In this document: positions 9,667-19,673 of the stretch, piece by piece | Numbering within the stretch: position 1 is the first letter of the stretch | Layout of the letters: the number at the start of each line of letters is the position of its first letter | Origin: Phytophthora quininea | Taxonomy: Eukaryota; Oomycota; Peronosporomycetes; Peronosporales; Peronosporaceae | Assembly (NCBI GenBank): GCA_011947345.1 | Contig: JAAVTG010000568.1 | Coordinates: 248,001 to 312,000 of the forward strand | Length of the DNA: 64,000 nt | Direction of reading: 5' to 3' | Program-made: the position numbers and the translations under genes | The notes under the pieces: model-generated | What the model was told of the DNA's origin: nothing | Database searches by the model: none | Seen by the model: the letters and a program-made list of their open reading frames with translations, nothing else

Positions 9667-10672
9667 ATGAAACTGGAACGACTGCCAAACGAACTGGTCA
9701 AGACTGTCTGCAGCTTCCTGAGCGGCTTCGACGCCTTTGATCTATCGCACACGAGCTCGTGGTGGCTGCACTTCCTCTCAGAGAGTCTACCGTGGAAAAA
9801 CTTCTTGCTGGTGCATCCAATAGCGATCAAACGCTGTCGAGACGATCGTGGAAGCAGCGATACATGGAAGCCCGCTCCTTGGCGTTTCTTGGCCGACCTG
9901 CAAGTGATGAACAAGCTGAGCTGAGCGCGTATGCATACCTGGTCAACTATACTGCGGAGTCGCTACGATTCGACTTCCATCTGACCCGTTTGAACCACCA
10001 AAGCTTCAGCTTTGACGTTTGGTTCGCCTTGCTACCAGCTACGGATGGAAAGTACCCGGGAGGGATCATCTACGGACTACAATCTGCCAGTCGCAGGAAC
10101 AGTCGTTGGCCAGAATTCCATCAGCAGTTCGTGGTCGTGAGCTCCACCGGCGACTTGTACTGCTCCGTTCTCGACTCCAAAGCAGTTGTAGCCAGCAATT
10201 TGGAGACGGATCGTTGGTACCATCTCGTACTAACCTACGACTACAATCTCAAACGCCAACACGTTTTCCTGGACGGTGCCCAAGTTCAGTCGATCACGGG
10301 GATCTCCACCACGAGTGGCGTTGGTTGACCTTCGAGCAGATTGGGACGGGATGCATCACGGCAGAAGAGAAAGACTTTCCCCTTCCAGGCCACATCGGAT
10401 GGTACAATTTTAATGGCGTTGTGGATCAGTTTCGCGTCTGGAACAGTGCGTTGTCTCCAGAAGACATCGATACGTTGGTTCGTGGGGAGGTACTGGACAA
10501 TGACAGACTTTACGCTTCGATGAAACCAGACCTTGCGGGGCATGGTCCTGCACTACGATACAACGTGCTACTAATGAAATGCACTCGACCGGCAGAAGGA
10601 AGATCGCTTCAGCGACGCGGCCCACCAAGAACACCAAAGGAAAATAGGTTTATTAGATTGTTTACTTCGTGA
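9667..10672 (+). CDS. F-box/LamG-like jelly-roll protein 2 (two frameshifts)
   Basis: ATG at 9667 (MKLERLPNELVKTVCSFLSG) begins a full-length family member. The F-box is clear (FDAFDLSHTSSWWLHFL). The LamG domain has SFSFDVWFALLPA, GGIIYGLQSAS, YCSVLDSKAVV, RWYHLVLTYDYN, HVFLDGAQVQS, then HHEWRWLTFEQIGTGC and GWYNFNGVVDQFRVWNSALS. The frame changes twice, at an A run (9796-9800) and a G run (10298-10301). In both places one more base of the run restores the reading and yields residues that fit the paralogs better (for example WKKLLAG). I infer that the gene is probably intact in the organism. The end reads LMKCTRPAEGRSLQ, as in the other copies. Role as for copy 1. Confidence 0.7.
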
Positions 10673-10833
10673 AGGAGAATCGACAAGTTTTAGCACTAGG
10701 CCATTCAGTAGCTTTAGCTGCCGCGAATTCTGGATGGCTTGTTCAGCTGCTTCCTCTGGAACATCCTCCTTACAAGTTGAAGTCGAGCTGCACAACGCCC
10801 GCCACAGCCCTCAGTTTTAAAAAAGCAGCCGAG

Positions 10834-11892
10834 ATGGCGCTCCAGACGTTGCCAGGGGACACTCTCAAGACCATGTGCGGCTTTCTCACGGGCTTTGACG
10901 CCTTCGAGCTCTCGCACACGAACTCGTGGTGGCTGCGGTTTCTCCAGGATGGCTTCGTGTGGCAGCATCTCCTCGTGGGGACAGCGACCGATACCCAGCG
11001 ACTCTCCGGTCCGCAGTGGAAGCAGCAGTACATGCTGTCGCGGTCCTTCGTTTTCCAAGGACGGTCCATCGATGACCAGGAGGGCGAGCTCGGCTCGTTC
11101 GTCTACTTGACCAAGATAACACCAACACCAACCAGAGACTTCCACTTGACGCAACTCGAGAGCCAAAGCTTCAGCTTCGACACATGGTTCAGTCTGCTGC
11201 CTGCTACCAACGGCAAGTGGCTCGGTGGCATCATCTACGGCCTGCAGTCGGCCAGTTGGGAGAGTCGTCGGTGGCCCACTCACCATCAACAGTTCGTCGT
11301 CGTGAGCTCCACGGGAGATCTCTTCTGCTCGGTGCTGGACAGCAAGCCCTTAGTCGCCAGCAATTTGGAGACCAATCGATGGTATCATCTCGCCCTCTCT
11401 TACGACTACAGCCATGAGCAACAAGTCGTGTATCTTGACGGTGAACAAGTACAGTCAGGTGTGGGCGCTTTGCACAGGGACTGGCGCTACTTCGCCGTCG
11501 ATCAGATCGGAACGGGCTGCGTTGCGGCTGGGAACGACAACTTTCCTCGTCCAGGACACCTCGGCTGGTTCGGCTTCAACGGCGTCGTCGACGAGTTTCG
11601 CGTCTGGAAACGAGCGCTACCCCAGGAAGACATCGTCACTTTGGCTCATGCAGGAAAACTAGCGAGCGACAAGATGCACGCGTCGATGAAAATGGGCACG
11701 AGAGGGTCGATTCTAGGGAGGTTTCCGGACGCCTGGGTTAATGTGAAGCTGACCAAGTGCACTCGCCCAGCAATCGAAAGATCGATGCAGCGGCCGGAGG
11801 AGAGCAACGTGAACCAAAAGACCCCTTCAATCGAGCGTGGAAATGTCCGACGGATGATCCGATCGATGCGGTCAGCATATAGTTCAGCCTGA
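10834..11892 (+). CDS. F-box/LamG-like jelly-roll protein 3
   Basis: ATG at 10834 (MALQTLPGDTLKTMCGFLTG) aligns with the starts of the paralogs; the frame is open further upstream but has no ATG. The product is 352 residues. The F-box (FDAFELSHTNSWWLRFL, WQHLL) is followed by the LamG-like domain: SFSFDTWFSLLPA, GGIIYGLQSAS, FCSVLDSKPLVASNL, RWYHLALSYDYS, VVYLDGEQVQS, DQIGTGC, GWFGFNGVVDEFRVWKRALP. A ~40-residue basic tail rich in Arg, Asn and Ser (NVRRMIRSMRSAYSSA at the end) extends beyond the CTRPA motif where copies 1 and 2 stop. It is undamaged and is the last member before the transposon block. Confidence 0.8.
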   Translation: MALQTLPGDTLKTMCGFLTGFDAFELSHTNSWWLRFLQDGFVWQHLLVGTATDTQRLSGPQWKQQYMLSRSFVFQGRSIDDQEGELGSFVYLTKITPTPTRDFHLTQLESQSFSFDTWFSLLPATNGKWLGGIIYGLQSASWESRRWPTHHQQFVVVSSTGDLFCSVLDSKPLVASNLETNRWYHLALSYDYSHEQQVVYLDGEQVQSGVGALHRDWRYFAVDQIGTGCVAAGNDNFPRPGHLGWFGFNGVVDEFRVWKRALPQEDIVTLAHAGKLASDKMHASMKMGTRGSILGRFPDAWVNVKLTKCTRPAIERSMQRPEESNVNQKTPSIERGNVRRMIRSMRSAYSSA

Positions 11893-12172
11893 AGAGCAAC
11901 TCAAACATGTGACGTGTGAAAAAGGTAGCGTAATTATCAAGGCCACAAAGCCACATATAAAGTCAACAACAACCGGATCCTCACAAACTGGTCTCTGCTG
12001 TTTTGAGACCTCACTTTCCAATCTCCCAGCTAGCATTCCAAGTAGGTGTCTGATGACAATGGTCCCGTCACGACACCAGCAGTGGGAGCGAAAATGACGA
12101 CCACTTTCGAATTTGCTTGCAGACCAAGACCCCTTAGCCGCGGCAGTGGCTGAGACCTGATCGAAAGTTTAC

Positions 12173-13245
12173 GTGCCGAACGACCGGAACCTGATTTGGT
12201 ATACTAAAACCAACTCAACTCGGACCCCCAACATTCTTCCTACCCCCACCGAGGAGCCTGGGGGCGAAGGCAAACCCCGAGGAACACCTTCGGATCTGCA
12301 CCTGGTAAGCGCCAACCTGGCCAAAGAGGAAACGCTGCCAACGTCGAGAGAGGCCAAGGCAAGGGACACAGGAGCCGCTCCCGCTGAAACCAAATTACAA
12401 CCATCGACAAGCCCCTTGGGGAGAGACGACGAAAAACACGTTGTCAAGGAATCCAGCGACAGAGTGAGTTCATCACGACCACCTCAAGACATGTATGAAA
12501 AGTCCAGCTCACCAGACGGCCCCGGTGAAGTAACGGCAGACAATTCAGCTGCAACTCTGTTAGCGGCGATGAAGGGAACAAGTATTCAAACTCCACGGCT
12601 TCAAACGTGGCTAGACATGATGCAAGAGCTGTTTAAGAGGATCCACCGGGAAAAGTCTACGGAATCGAATGGAATATCGGTGGCTTTGCTAAGGCTACCA
12701 AAATTCAATCGAGTTGAACAGGAATAGCTGCTGGATCTGTTTGAGTAAGTGGTACTCATCCGAGAATCGGACTGGACTGTGTGGAGAGAGCAAGTCGACG
12801 AAATTCTAACAAAAACATATCGGACAAGACAGACACTTGTGTTCGCTTTGAACAAGCGTCTGGGGACATCTCAATGGCGGCAGCACGGTCGTCAGAGCCC
12901 CTGCTCGCAGAGTGGGCGCAAAAGATAACAGGCCAACAAAATGACAGCGTGTCAACGTCATCAGGGACTGAAGCGTTCGTGTTCAACCCGTTGAAATACA
13001 ACGCAGGAGTTATTGCCCGGTTCCGAGGAACCTGTGAGCGAACGTACGGCATACACAAAAACGTAGTGTTTAGAGAGGGAACGGATGACGAGTGGGAAAT
13101 TGTCTGTCGGATGCCCTCTCAGTTTCTCTCAAGGATCAAGACAATGGAAAGCAAACTTCGAGTGATTGAAACTATTCGAGTGCAAGTGGAAGGCTGTCTA
13201 AGCATGGAACTTAGTGGGGAACTCCCAATTAAGGCGGCGTTTTAA
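12173..13245 (+). other. Two unclassified ORFs, possibly mobile-element derived
   Basis: Two open frames (12173-12727 and 12781-13245) encode hydrophilic sequence without a domain I recognise; the first has no in-frame ATG at its beginning. The first ends LRLPKFNRVEQE before TAG, and readable sequence continues past that stop in the same frame (VWREQVDEILTKTYRTRQTL), suggesting a decayed longer gene. The second includes GVIARFRGTCERTYGIHKNV and an Arg-Val-rich end. The position, directly before transposase relics, suggests element-derived sequence, but I cannot name a family. Confidence 0.3.
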
Positions 13246-13689
13246 AGTACCAAGAACCTTAGGGAAACCATCGCGACTTCCATACATCGATTGGGTGGGG
13301 ACCACACTATGACCTGGCAAATGCTGGCGATAGTATAGGCAATCAGTTATGATGCATCACACCACGAAGTGCATTTCCACTTTTCACTAGGGAAGTGGCT
13401 CGACGATACGAGTCGCTGAGGATTCCATTCCAAAGTAAAACTGACGTACTGGCACATCCTCCACCGGATCAAAGTTCAAACCGGGATGTAGTTCAACCCT
13501 GGTGTCGTCTGCTGTGATTTCGGGCTGGCTTTGCTACAGAGTGTCAAAGACCAGTTCCCTAAGGCCCATCACGTGGGCTGTCTTTTCCACTTGAACCAAT
13601 CTATCCGCAAGAAAACGATTTTTTGCACATCCCACGACACCAAGTACAGGCAAGCATGCGGCCTTGATGTCTCGATTTGGTGATGGTGC

Positions 13690-14085
13690 TCCCTTGCGCA
13701 AAGATGGACCAAGGTATTGCACATGTATCATCACAACTCAAGCCGCGACGAGGCAACACGACCAAATGGGCTTTATTCTGGAAGAATTATCGCGCAACGT
13801 GGTTAAACGCTACGATTTGGATACGTAGAATGTGCACAACATGTTCGGAGACAATGTGTAGCTCATAGCTAAGACAAACAACCCTCTGGAGTTGTACAAT
13901 CGTGTGCTCTCCGCAATTCCATCGGTCGCACCTCAACTTGATGACCTTCATGCAAGTGTGCAAAAATGACTCACAGAGGTTCTCAGAAATCCTGCGTCGC
14001 GTCGAAGATGGAGTTGAAGATTGGTCTGATGTAGTTGACGTAACGTATCCGACAATCCCTGCAGAACTAGCAGATTGAACAGCAG
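13690..14085 (+). mobile_element. MULE-like transposase C-terminal relic
   Basis: Across frames the plus strand shows the order typical of the end of Mutator-like transposases: TTKWALFWKNYRATWL, then YDLDT followed by NVHNMFGDNV, then a KTNNPLELYNR segment (the RTNNxLExxxR signature) and a helical tail. Stops lie within each segment, for example TAG after YDLDT and TGA near 13965. No start, catalytic core or terminal repeats are visible, so this is a fragment. It is followed by a second N-terminal piece and another C-terminal piece, indicating at least two broken elements. Confidence 0.5.
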
Positions 14086-14289
14086 CAACGCGCACAAGCC
14101 ACCAGGTTTGCTACCGTTTCCATACACCGCCTCTCTACTGACTCCTGTGCATAATTTCTGGTATCCATAATCCATACTCGACTTCACTTTTTCACCCTGA
14201 TTTTGCTGTCCGACACGACTTTTAAAACACACCTAAAAACTTATATAGCGATTTTGTTTTTGGGATTTAGTTTTTAATGATTTTTATGA

Positions 14290-14860
14290 TAAAAATCTCC
14301 CAAACCCGTCTGATCGTTCGAGACGAAGTCATCAAGCTTCATAACGAGCACACCGGCCACGAAGAAACAACACTAGCGATTGCAGCCGTTTGACAAGAGA
14401 TACTTGCTGCTCTGGAAGCTGGACGATCGAATCTGTCAACCTCCCTTTCCCCCGGAATGGTGTGGGAGAAAGTACTTGCATCGATTTGTGACGCTTATGC
14501 GGATAAAGAGCTGAACACTATCTTCAGGTAGCCAGGCATCGCCAATATCAAGTGCATTCGCTCGCAAACTACTGGTGGGGACGTGTGGTGTCGGGATCCG
14601 CCGAAAGGTGAAGATGGTTGTCCGGGCCAAAAGGATTTGTGGGGACGTGTGCCAATCAAGTCCTCCCAATCTACCGACCGCACTATATGGCTCCATCTCA
14701 GAATAGGACGGTGACGTCGCTACGTCACCCATCATGATCCTCCAATCCGGCATGCCTGCTATCCAGCACATGGAGGTTGTCATACTGACTGAGAACTGCC
14801 GAAGGCTGGTGACTTTTGTAAATCGTCGGGGGTTTCTGCCGTGTTTCAAAAGGGCCAAAA
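14290..14860 (+). mobile_element. MULE-like transposase N-terminal relic
   Basis: A plus-strand frame reads RDEVIKLHNEHTGHEETTL, EILAALEAGRSNLSTSLSPG, VWEKVLASICDAYADKELN, interrupted by stops. The HNEHTGHE and 'PSMIWE'-like segments recall the N-terminal part of oomycete Mutator-like transposases. Later sequence near 14730-14790 (GMPAIQHMEVV) may be the approach to the DDE core but is too decayed to be sure. The minus-strand open frame across this stretch has no recognisable motif and is ignored. Confidence 0.4.
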
Positions 14861-15471
14861 CGGAGCCATATATATATGATATTTGTATATGACAATATGA
14901 AAGAGTAGATAAAGACTCTAAGACCTTAGGGCACTAATACGGAACAGCTTTTCCTCCAAAGCACTCAAGTGAGGTCCGGTCTATGGTGAGATCCCGAGAC
15001 GCAGGACTAGCTTGGCTGACTGATTGTGCCTGTCGGTGAGCACGTCTACTGAGTCATAGTTCGTGTCAACCCATCGACAAGGCCGAGAAGACGAGAAGAA
15101 CAAGTTTGGCCGTGTATACGAAGAGCAGCGGGTCGTCGCTGCAACTGAGGAGTCCGAGAACCCTCCATTCTACCTTCCCCGCCGAAGCCGGTCTTTGGTA
15201 CCCTCGTAACAAGGCCGTGAGGCGGGTGTTGTTGGGTGGGAAGTACGCGATCAAAACTTTGGCCGTGTTCCTATACGACAGACGCTTTTCGCGCCGTTGA
15301 GAGAAATTACTTCTGCGCTTTAGCCCGGTGCTATTGACGTGCTCACGGTCATTCCGGTGGACGATATCGCCGATAAGGTAAGGTGTCTACACTGTTTCTG
15401 CTAAGCAAACTTTTGGTTTTGCAGTGCATTCGGTTCGCCCGTAACGTGTTGGCGCTATTTCGTACAACAGA

Positions 15472-15720
15472 ATGGGTAACTATGAAGCTTGCCTCTGGAA
15501 TGTGAACAATATGCTGGAGGCCCGAATCGACATTGCTATCCGTACAAACAACCCTTTAGAGCAATACAGCAGGTCGTTTGGCGAACATTTCTCTGTCTGC
15601 CACCCCATTTTGCTCGCACTTGTCCAGAAATCGAAGGAGGATGCGCGCCGATATGTGAAGCTCATCGAAATCGTGAAGCAGTATCTAAGTGAAGAGCCTT
15701 GCCACACCCCGCCGGCCTAA
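15472..15720 (+). mobile_element. MULE-like transposase C-terminal relic (second copy)
   Basis: The 82-codon frame starts at an ATG and reads NYEACLWNVNNMLEARID, then RTNNPLEQYSRSFGEHF, then HPILLALVQKSKEDARRYVK. The TNNPLExYxR block and the following HP..L...V...K.E pattern match the tail of Mutator-like transposases and parallel the relic at ~13700-14085. No catalytic region precedes it in frame. It may also be the last exon of a longer decayed element beginning near 14290. A candidate acceptor-like TTTTGCAG precedes it at ~15417-15424. Confidence 0.5.
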
Positions 15721-15900
15721 CCGAGCATTCTGCCCGCGTACAAGTGCTTCACGTTGGACAGACGCTATCGGTAGATGTTGCGCCCTAAAAATCGCTATAA
15801 TACTCACCCGTTTTTGTAAAAAAATAATTTTAGCGCAGTTTTAGGTGCGCAACAACCAGCACCGAACTCTGGTGGGGAAACAAGCGCCGACCTAAAATGA

Positions 15901-16455
15901 ACCATCATTTACGCCTGGTACTTCCCCAAAGACGTGTCCAACTTTATCTTCATCCGATCGGGCACTCGCCACCGTTGGCTCAGTGCCGTCGTGTGGATCG
16001 ACAATCCAGCACTGGAGTCTCCGATGGTGCTGGCAACATCGACCCAAAACGATGGTAGGTACGACAAAACCATTCCGGTCGACAGAAGCTACCTCGACGG
16101 CACTACCACGAAAATGCTGTACAAACCGATGCCAGGAGCAGGACACCACATTATTGTCCCCACCACCGAGAGTGGCGAGTTCCAGGTCCTCATCCAGTGG
16201 GAGCAGATGACGGACGAAGCTCGTCAGGCGCTCGAGATAACGGACTTTGGTGAGAACAACAACGTGCCTTTCAATGACGCCTTCTTCGAGACCAACCTCA
16301 ATTATGCGTCGACGTACTCCGGCTACAGCCGCAGCTACGGCTCGTACAGCTACTCAATGTGGAACGACGTCCAAAATGCCGAGTCGGGAAACACGAGCAG
16401 TGATCGGAAAAAGTTATTAAAATACAATAAATTGAATATTATATTGACGGAATAA
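15901..16455 (+). pseudogene. NLP (NPP1/necrosis-inducing) family relic, N-terminally truncated
   Basis: A frame beginning right after a TGA (15898-15900) encodes IIYAWYFPKD, then a VVWIDNPALESP block, and later DFGENNNVPFNDAFFETNL, the order seen in the C-terminal two-thirds of NEP1-like proteins of oomycetes. There is no ATG before this match, no signal peptide and no N-terminal part. The heptapeptide position reads GTRHRWL, in which acidic residues expected for metal binding are lost. The tail is an unusual Tyr/Ser-rich stretch (STYSGYSRSYGSYSYS) followed by AT-rich sequence. Active family members are secreted, membrane-damaging toxins; this copy looks non-functional on both counts. It lies within transposon debris. 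Confidence 0.75.
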
Positions 16456-16659
16456 CGGATTATTGGAAAGTAGAAAAGACCGTACAATTTACAATTGGCC
16501 CCGTAATAAGTATATTTACTTTTTACCCTTCACGTAAAAAGGATGGCTGGTGTCCTGTGGACAACTACAGACGGTTGGCTGTGGTGCGTCGATCATTTTG
16601 TTCTATAGCTCTCGTCTGTGGTTGTTCATTTCGACTTTCGATCGCTACACTTCAAGCAA

Positions 16660-18170
16660 ATGACAACGTCGCGCGGCATCTGCGAGTATTTCTACACGGA
16701 CTGCGGTGGGGGAATGTTCTCCTGCAAGGAATGTGGTAAATCCCGGAAGCAAGCGCCAGGAACCGGCTACAGCAATCTCGTCAGCCATCTCGCCACCAAG
16801 CACCCGGGATACCTGCAAAACTTCGAGGCCAGCCAGCTAAACGGTGGCGCCACTTTGGAGGCCCACGGCTTCGTGGACCAGAGGACGATGGAGATATACA
16901 GGTGGATGGAATGGGTCATCGTGAGGAACCACTCTCTCAGCGAAGTTGACGACCCCTCACCCGCTCTCTCGCAAGTGTTGGGCCCGTTTCTTCGAAAACG
17001 CTGCAGCGCTACATGCGCCATGTTGCTGAGCGTGTTGGCACCAAGATCTCAGCAGCCATGGGAGATTCATTTGGGCTCATGTTCGGCGGCTGGTCGTGCG
17101 GAACGATCCACTTCGTTGCCATCTACGCTGTGTTTGTTCGGGAGGGCGATCTGAGGCAGCCGTTGCTCTCAATCTCTCATGCAGAGCATGGGCAGAGTGC
17201 TGATGCCCACATTGCCATGATCGACGCTGTGCTATCCGTCTACCACAAGACTACGGAGATGGTTCTCTTCATCGTAAGCGACAATTGCCCAACGAACCAG
17301 GCCATAGCGACCCGGCTGGGCGTTCCACTGGTTGGATGCGCCAGCCATCGGTTTAACCTCGCTGTCGGTCGCTACCTCAAGGACTTCCAAGACCTGATTG
17401 ATCAAGTTCAAGCTCTCTGTATCCAGCTACGCCTTCCGAACAACAGTGCTAAGCTGGCACGCTTCACGGATCTCAAGCCGTTGAAGGCTAACGTTACGAG
17501 GTGGTCCTCGACTTTCAACATGTTGTCGCGGTACGTCAAGATACGTGATGCGATCAAGATGGTTGCTGCTGTTGAAGACTTGTTACCGCGTCCGAGCACC
17601 CACCGCAAAATTGTCCAGCTTGTCGAGAAGCTTGCTGATTTGGACAGCGTCTGTGTGCATCTGCAATCGGAGCGGCGAAATCTCGCTGACGTTCGTCTTC
17701 TATTCGACGCTGTCATTGCAAAGTATCCGTCAACAGCTGACGACCTCAAGCCGACAGCCAAGATCATCCACTCTCCTGAATTCGAGAGTGCGATAGTAAA
17801 GTTGCTGTCAAACCGGTCGCTAATTTCGCAGGAAGAAGACGCTGTTGCTGGATTCGCTGTCCTCTCAACGGCTCGTGAGAAGAAAAACGACAAAGAGGAT
17901 TTCGCTACGGCTACTCTCCGTCAGGCGAAGCGCCCTCGTCACTCTTCGATCTCCAAGTATCAAGACATACTGTGTATGATTCCACCAACAAGCAATCGTT
18001 GCGAGCGCTTGTTTTCACAGTGCAAGTTAGTCCTGACACCGCTTCGCTCACGCTTACTGCCGGCGAACTTCGAGACCATTGTCTTCCTACGCTGCAACCG
18101 AGAGCTGTGGGACTTCACTACGCTCCTTGGTGGTGAAAGCGCCCCAGTTGAGCCTGTAAATGCTGTCTAG
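16660..18170 (+). mobile_element. hAT-family transposase gene (one frameshift)
   Basis: The ATG at 16660 opens a BED-type zinc finger (FSCKECGKSRKQAPGTGYSN, LVSHLATKHPGY). The middle reads [35 protein letters not shown] and [15 protein letters not shown], the usual hAT catalytic landmarks. The C-terminus has [20 protein letters not shown] and [18 protein letters not shown], the hAT dimerisation region. The total is about 503 residues. One frame change occurs at a CCCC run (16953-16956), where an extra C restores the frame, so the coding region may be intact. I found no convincing terminal inverted repeats or target-site duplications at the flanks. The insertion sits inside the F-box/LamG array and probably separated its two groups. 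Confidence 0.8.
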
Positions 18171-18379
18171 TGCTAGCCAAAGCGATTTTGGCTGAGAGCC
18201 TCCCCGCCTCCAATAAAAATAAAAACCGGATTCAACTCCTGATTCATTATAACAGGTCATATTAAAACACCGATAAGAATCCCTGCTCCATGTCCACTGA
18301 TGACTGTCAATTTTGCCGTCGCCGGCCTGTTTGATCGGCGAAAATAAACCCTGCCAGGAACCTGACAGCCACCAGCTTC

Positions 18380-18460
18380 TTGATGGAGTCGGGACTCGAA
18401 CCCACACAATACTGACTAATTATTGCAATTTTTATTATTGCTACGCCGCATTCGTCAATG
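18380..18460 (-). repeat. tRNA-like B-box segment, possible SINE trace
   Basis: The minus strand contains GGGTTCGAGTCCC, an ideal RNA polymerase III B-box, with a weak A-box-like TAGCAATAAT about 35 bases before it. A full cloverleaf does not form: the acceptor arms do not pair and the T stem has a mismatch. It may be a remnant of a tRNA-derived SINE next to the hAT element. Confidence 0.3.
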
Positions 18461-18623
18461 ACGAATTACGTTTTTCTAGAGAACCAATGCAGTTTTTATT
18501 TAATTGTCCGAACACTGAACACGAGCATGTCTGGTTAGACTAATGGTGGGGCTAGCTGTAACAGGCCATCACCACCATTGAATACACCACGACTGTTCAC
18601 TGTCGTTGAATAAATCCAGCTTC

Positions 18624-19601
18624 ATGAAGGTTGAACGCCTTCCAGCCGACACTGTCATCGCCATCTGCAGCTTCCTCACCGGCTTTGACGCCTTTGCGCT
18701 GTCCCACACAAACTCCTTCTGGCTGTGTTTTCTTTCGGACGGTTCCTTCTGGCAAAGACGGCTGCGTGGGAGGGAGATCAAGGACAGCGTTCTTCAGGGA
18801 CTGGTGTGGAAGCAGCAGTATATCCGGTCGCGATCGCTGGCCTTCAAAGGTCTGCAAGTTAGTGCCTCCAAAGACGATCCAGATTCCTACGTGTACATCA
18901 CTCGCAACGTCTTCCGAGTGCAGCGATCACACTTCCACTTGAATCAATTGAACGCCCAGAGCTTCAGCTTCGACGTGTGGTTCAGTCTTCTATCAGGGAC
19001 CGATGACAAGTATTTCGGCGGGATCATATACGGTCTCCAGTCTACTAGTCGAGCGAGCCGCCACTGGGCCGATTTCCATCAACTGTTCGTGGTCGTGAGC
19101 TCCACTGGCGATCTCTACTGCTCCGTCCAAGATGCGAATACTGCAATTGCTTCGAATTTGCAGCCTAATTGCTGGTATCATCTTGCACTGATCTCCGACC
19201 ACAGCCTTCAACATCAAGACGTCTATCTTGATGGTTTGAAACTCGAAAGCACAGCGGGTCCGCTGCACCACGAATGGCAACGGCTGACGAACGAGCAGGT
19301 TGGAACTGGTTGTGTCACGGCGAGTAGTTGCAGTCTGCCTCGTCCTGGAGATGTTGGCTGGTATGGATTCAACGGCGTCGTGGATGACTTCCGCGTGTGG
19401 GGAGGAGTATTGTCTTGCGACGAAATTGTCGAACTAGCAAGCGGTGGGGTTCCTTCAGACGATCGACTGCTTGGATCTGTGCGGTTGGAGACACTGGGAA
19501 CGCTTGCTGGGTCTTCTCCATCTCCTCGTGTGAATGTGCAGCTGATTCGATGCACTCGACCAGCAGAAGGCAAAGCGATGCAAATGCCAAGGCCGCGTTG
19601 A
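18624..19601 (+). CDS. F-box/LamG-like jelly-roll protein 4
   Basis: ATG at 18624 (MKVERLPADTVIAICSFLTG) gives 325 residues with the family architecture. The F-box is followed by SHTNSFWLCFL and WQRRL. The LamG-like domain has SFSFDVWFSLLSGTDDK, GGIIYGLQSTS, YCSVQDANTAIASNL, CWYHLALISDHS, DVYLDGLKLES, EQVGTGC, GWYGFNGVVDDFRVWGGVLS and ends LIRCTRPAEGKAMQ. No lesion is seen. It resumes the array after the transposon block and is followed 72 bp later by another copy. As with its paralogs, an SCF adaptor role is inferred from domain order only. Confidence 0.8.
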   Translation: MKVERLPADTVIAICSFLTGFDAFALSHTNSFWLCFLSDGSFWQRRLRGREIKDSVLQGLVWKQQYIRSRSLAFKGLQVSASKDDPDSYVYITRNVFRVQRSHFHLNQLNAQSFSFDVWFSLLSGTDDKYFGGIIYGLQSTSRASRHWADFHQLFVVVSSTGDLYCSVQDANTAIASNLQPNCWYHLALISDHSLQHQDVYLDGLKLESTAGPLHHEWQRLTNEQVGTGCVTASSCSLPRPGDVGWYGFNGVVDDFRVWGGVLSCDEIVELASGGVPSDDRLLGSVRLETLGTLAGSSPSPRVNVQLIRCTRPAEGKAMQMPRPR

Positions 19602-19673
19602 AGAGCTTTCCCCATCCAATTGGCACGGATGTTCGCCATTTCATTCGCCGATACGTTTTCTGACCGCAGAACG

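Noticed and set aside
14436..14858. 140-codon minus-strand frame
   Set aside because: The plus strand carries recognisable MULE-like sequence; the minus frame has no motif.
18380..18460. Functional tRNA gene on the minus strand
   Set aside because: Only the T loop/B-box is good; acceptor arms do not pair and no anticodon arm forms.
16400..18600. hAT terminal inverted repeats
   Set aside because: A CAGGGTTTATTTTCGCC-like sequence occurs on the minus strand near 18353, but no matching partner or 8-bp target duplication was found at the 5' side.
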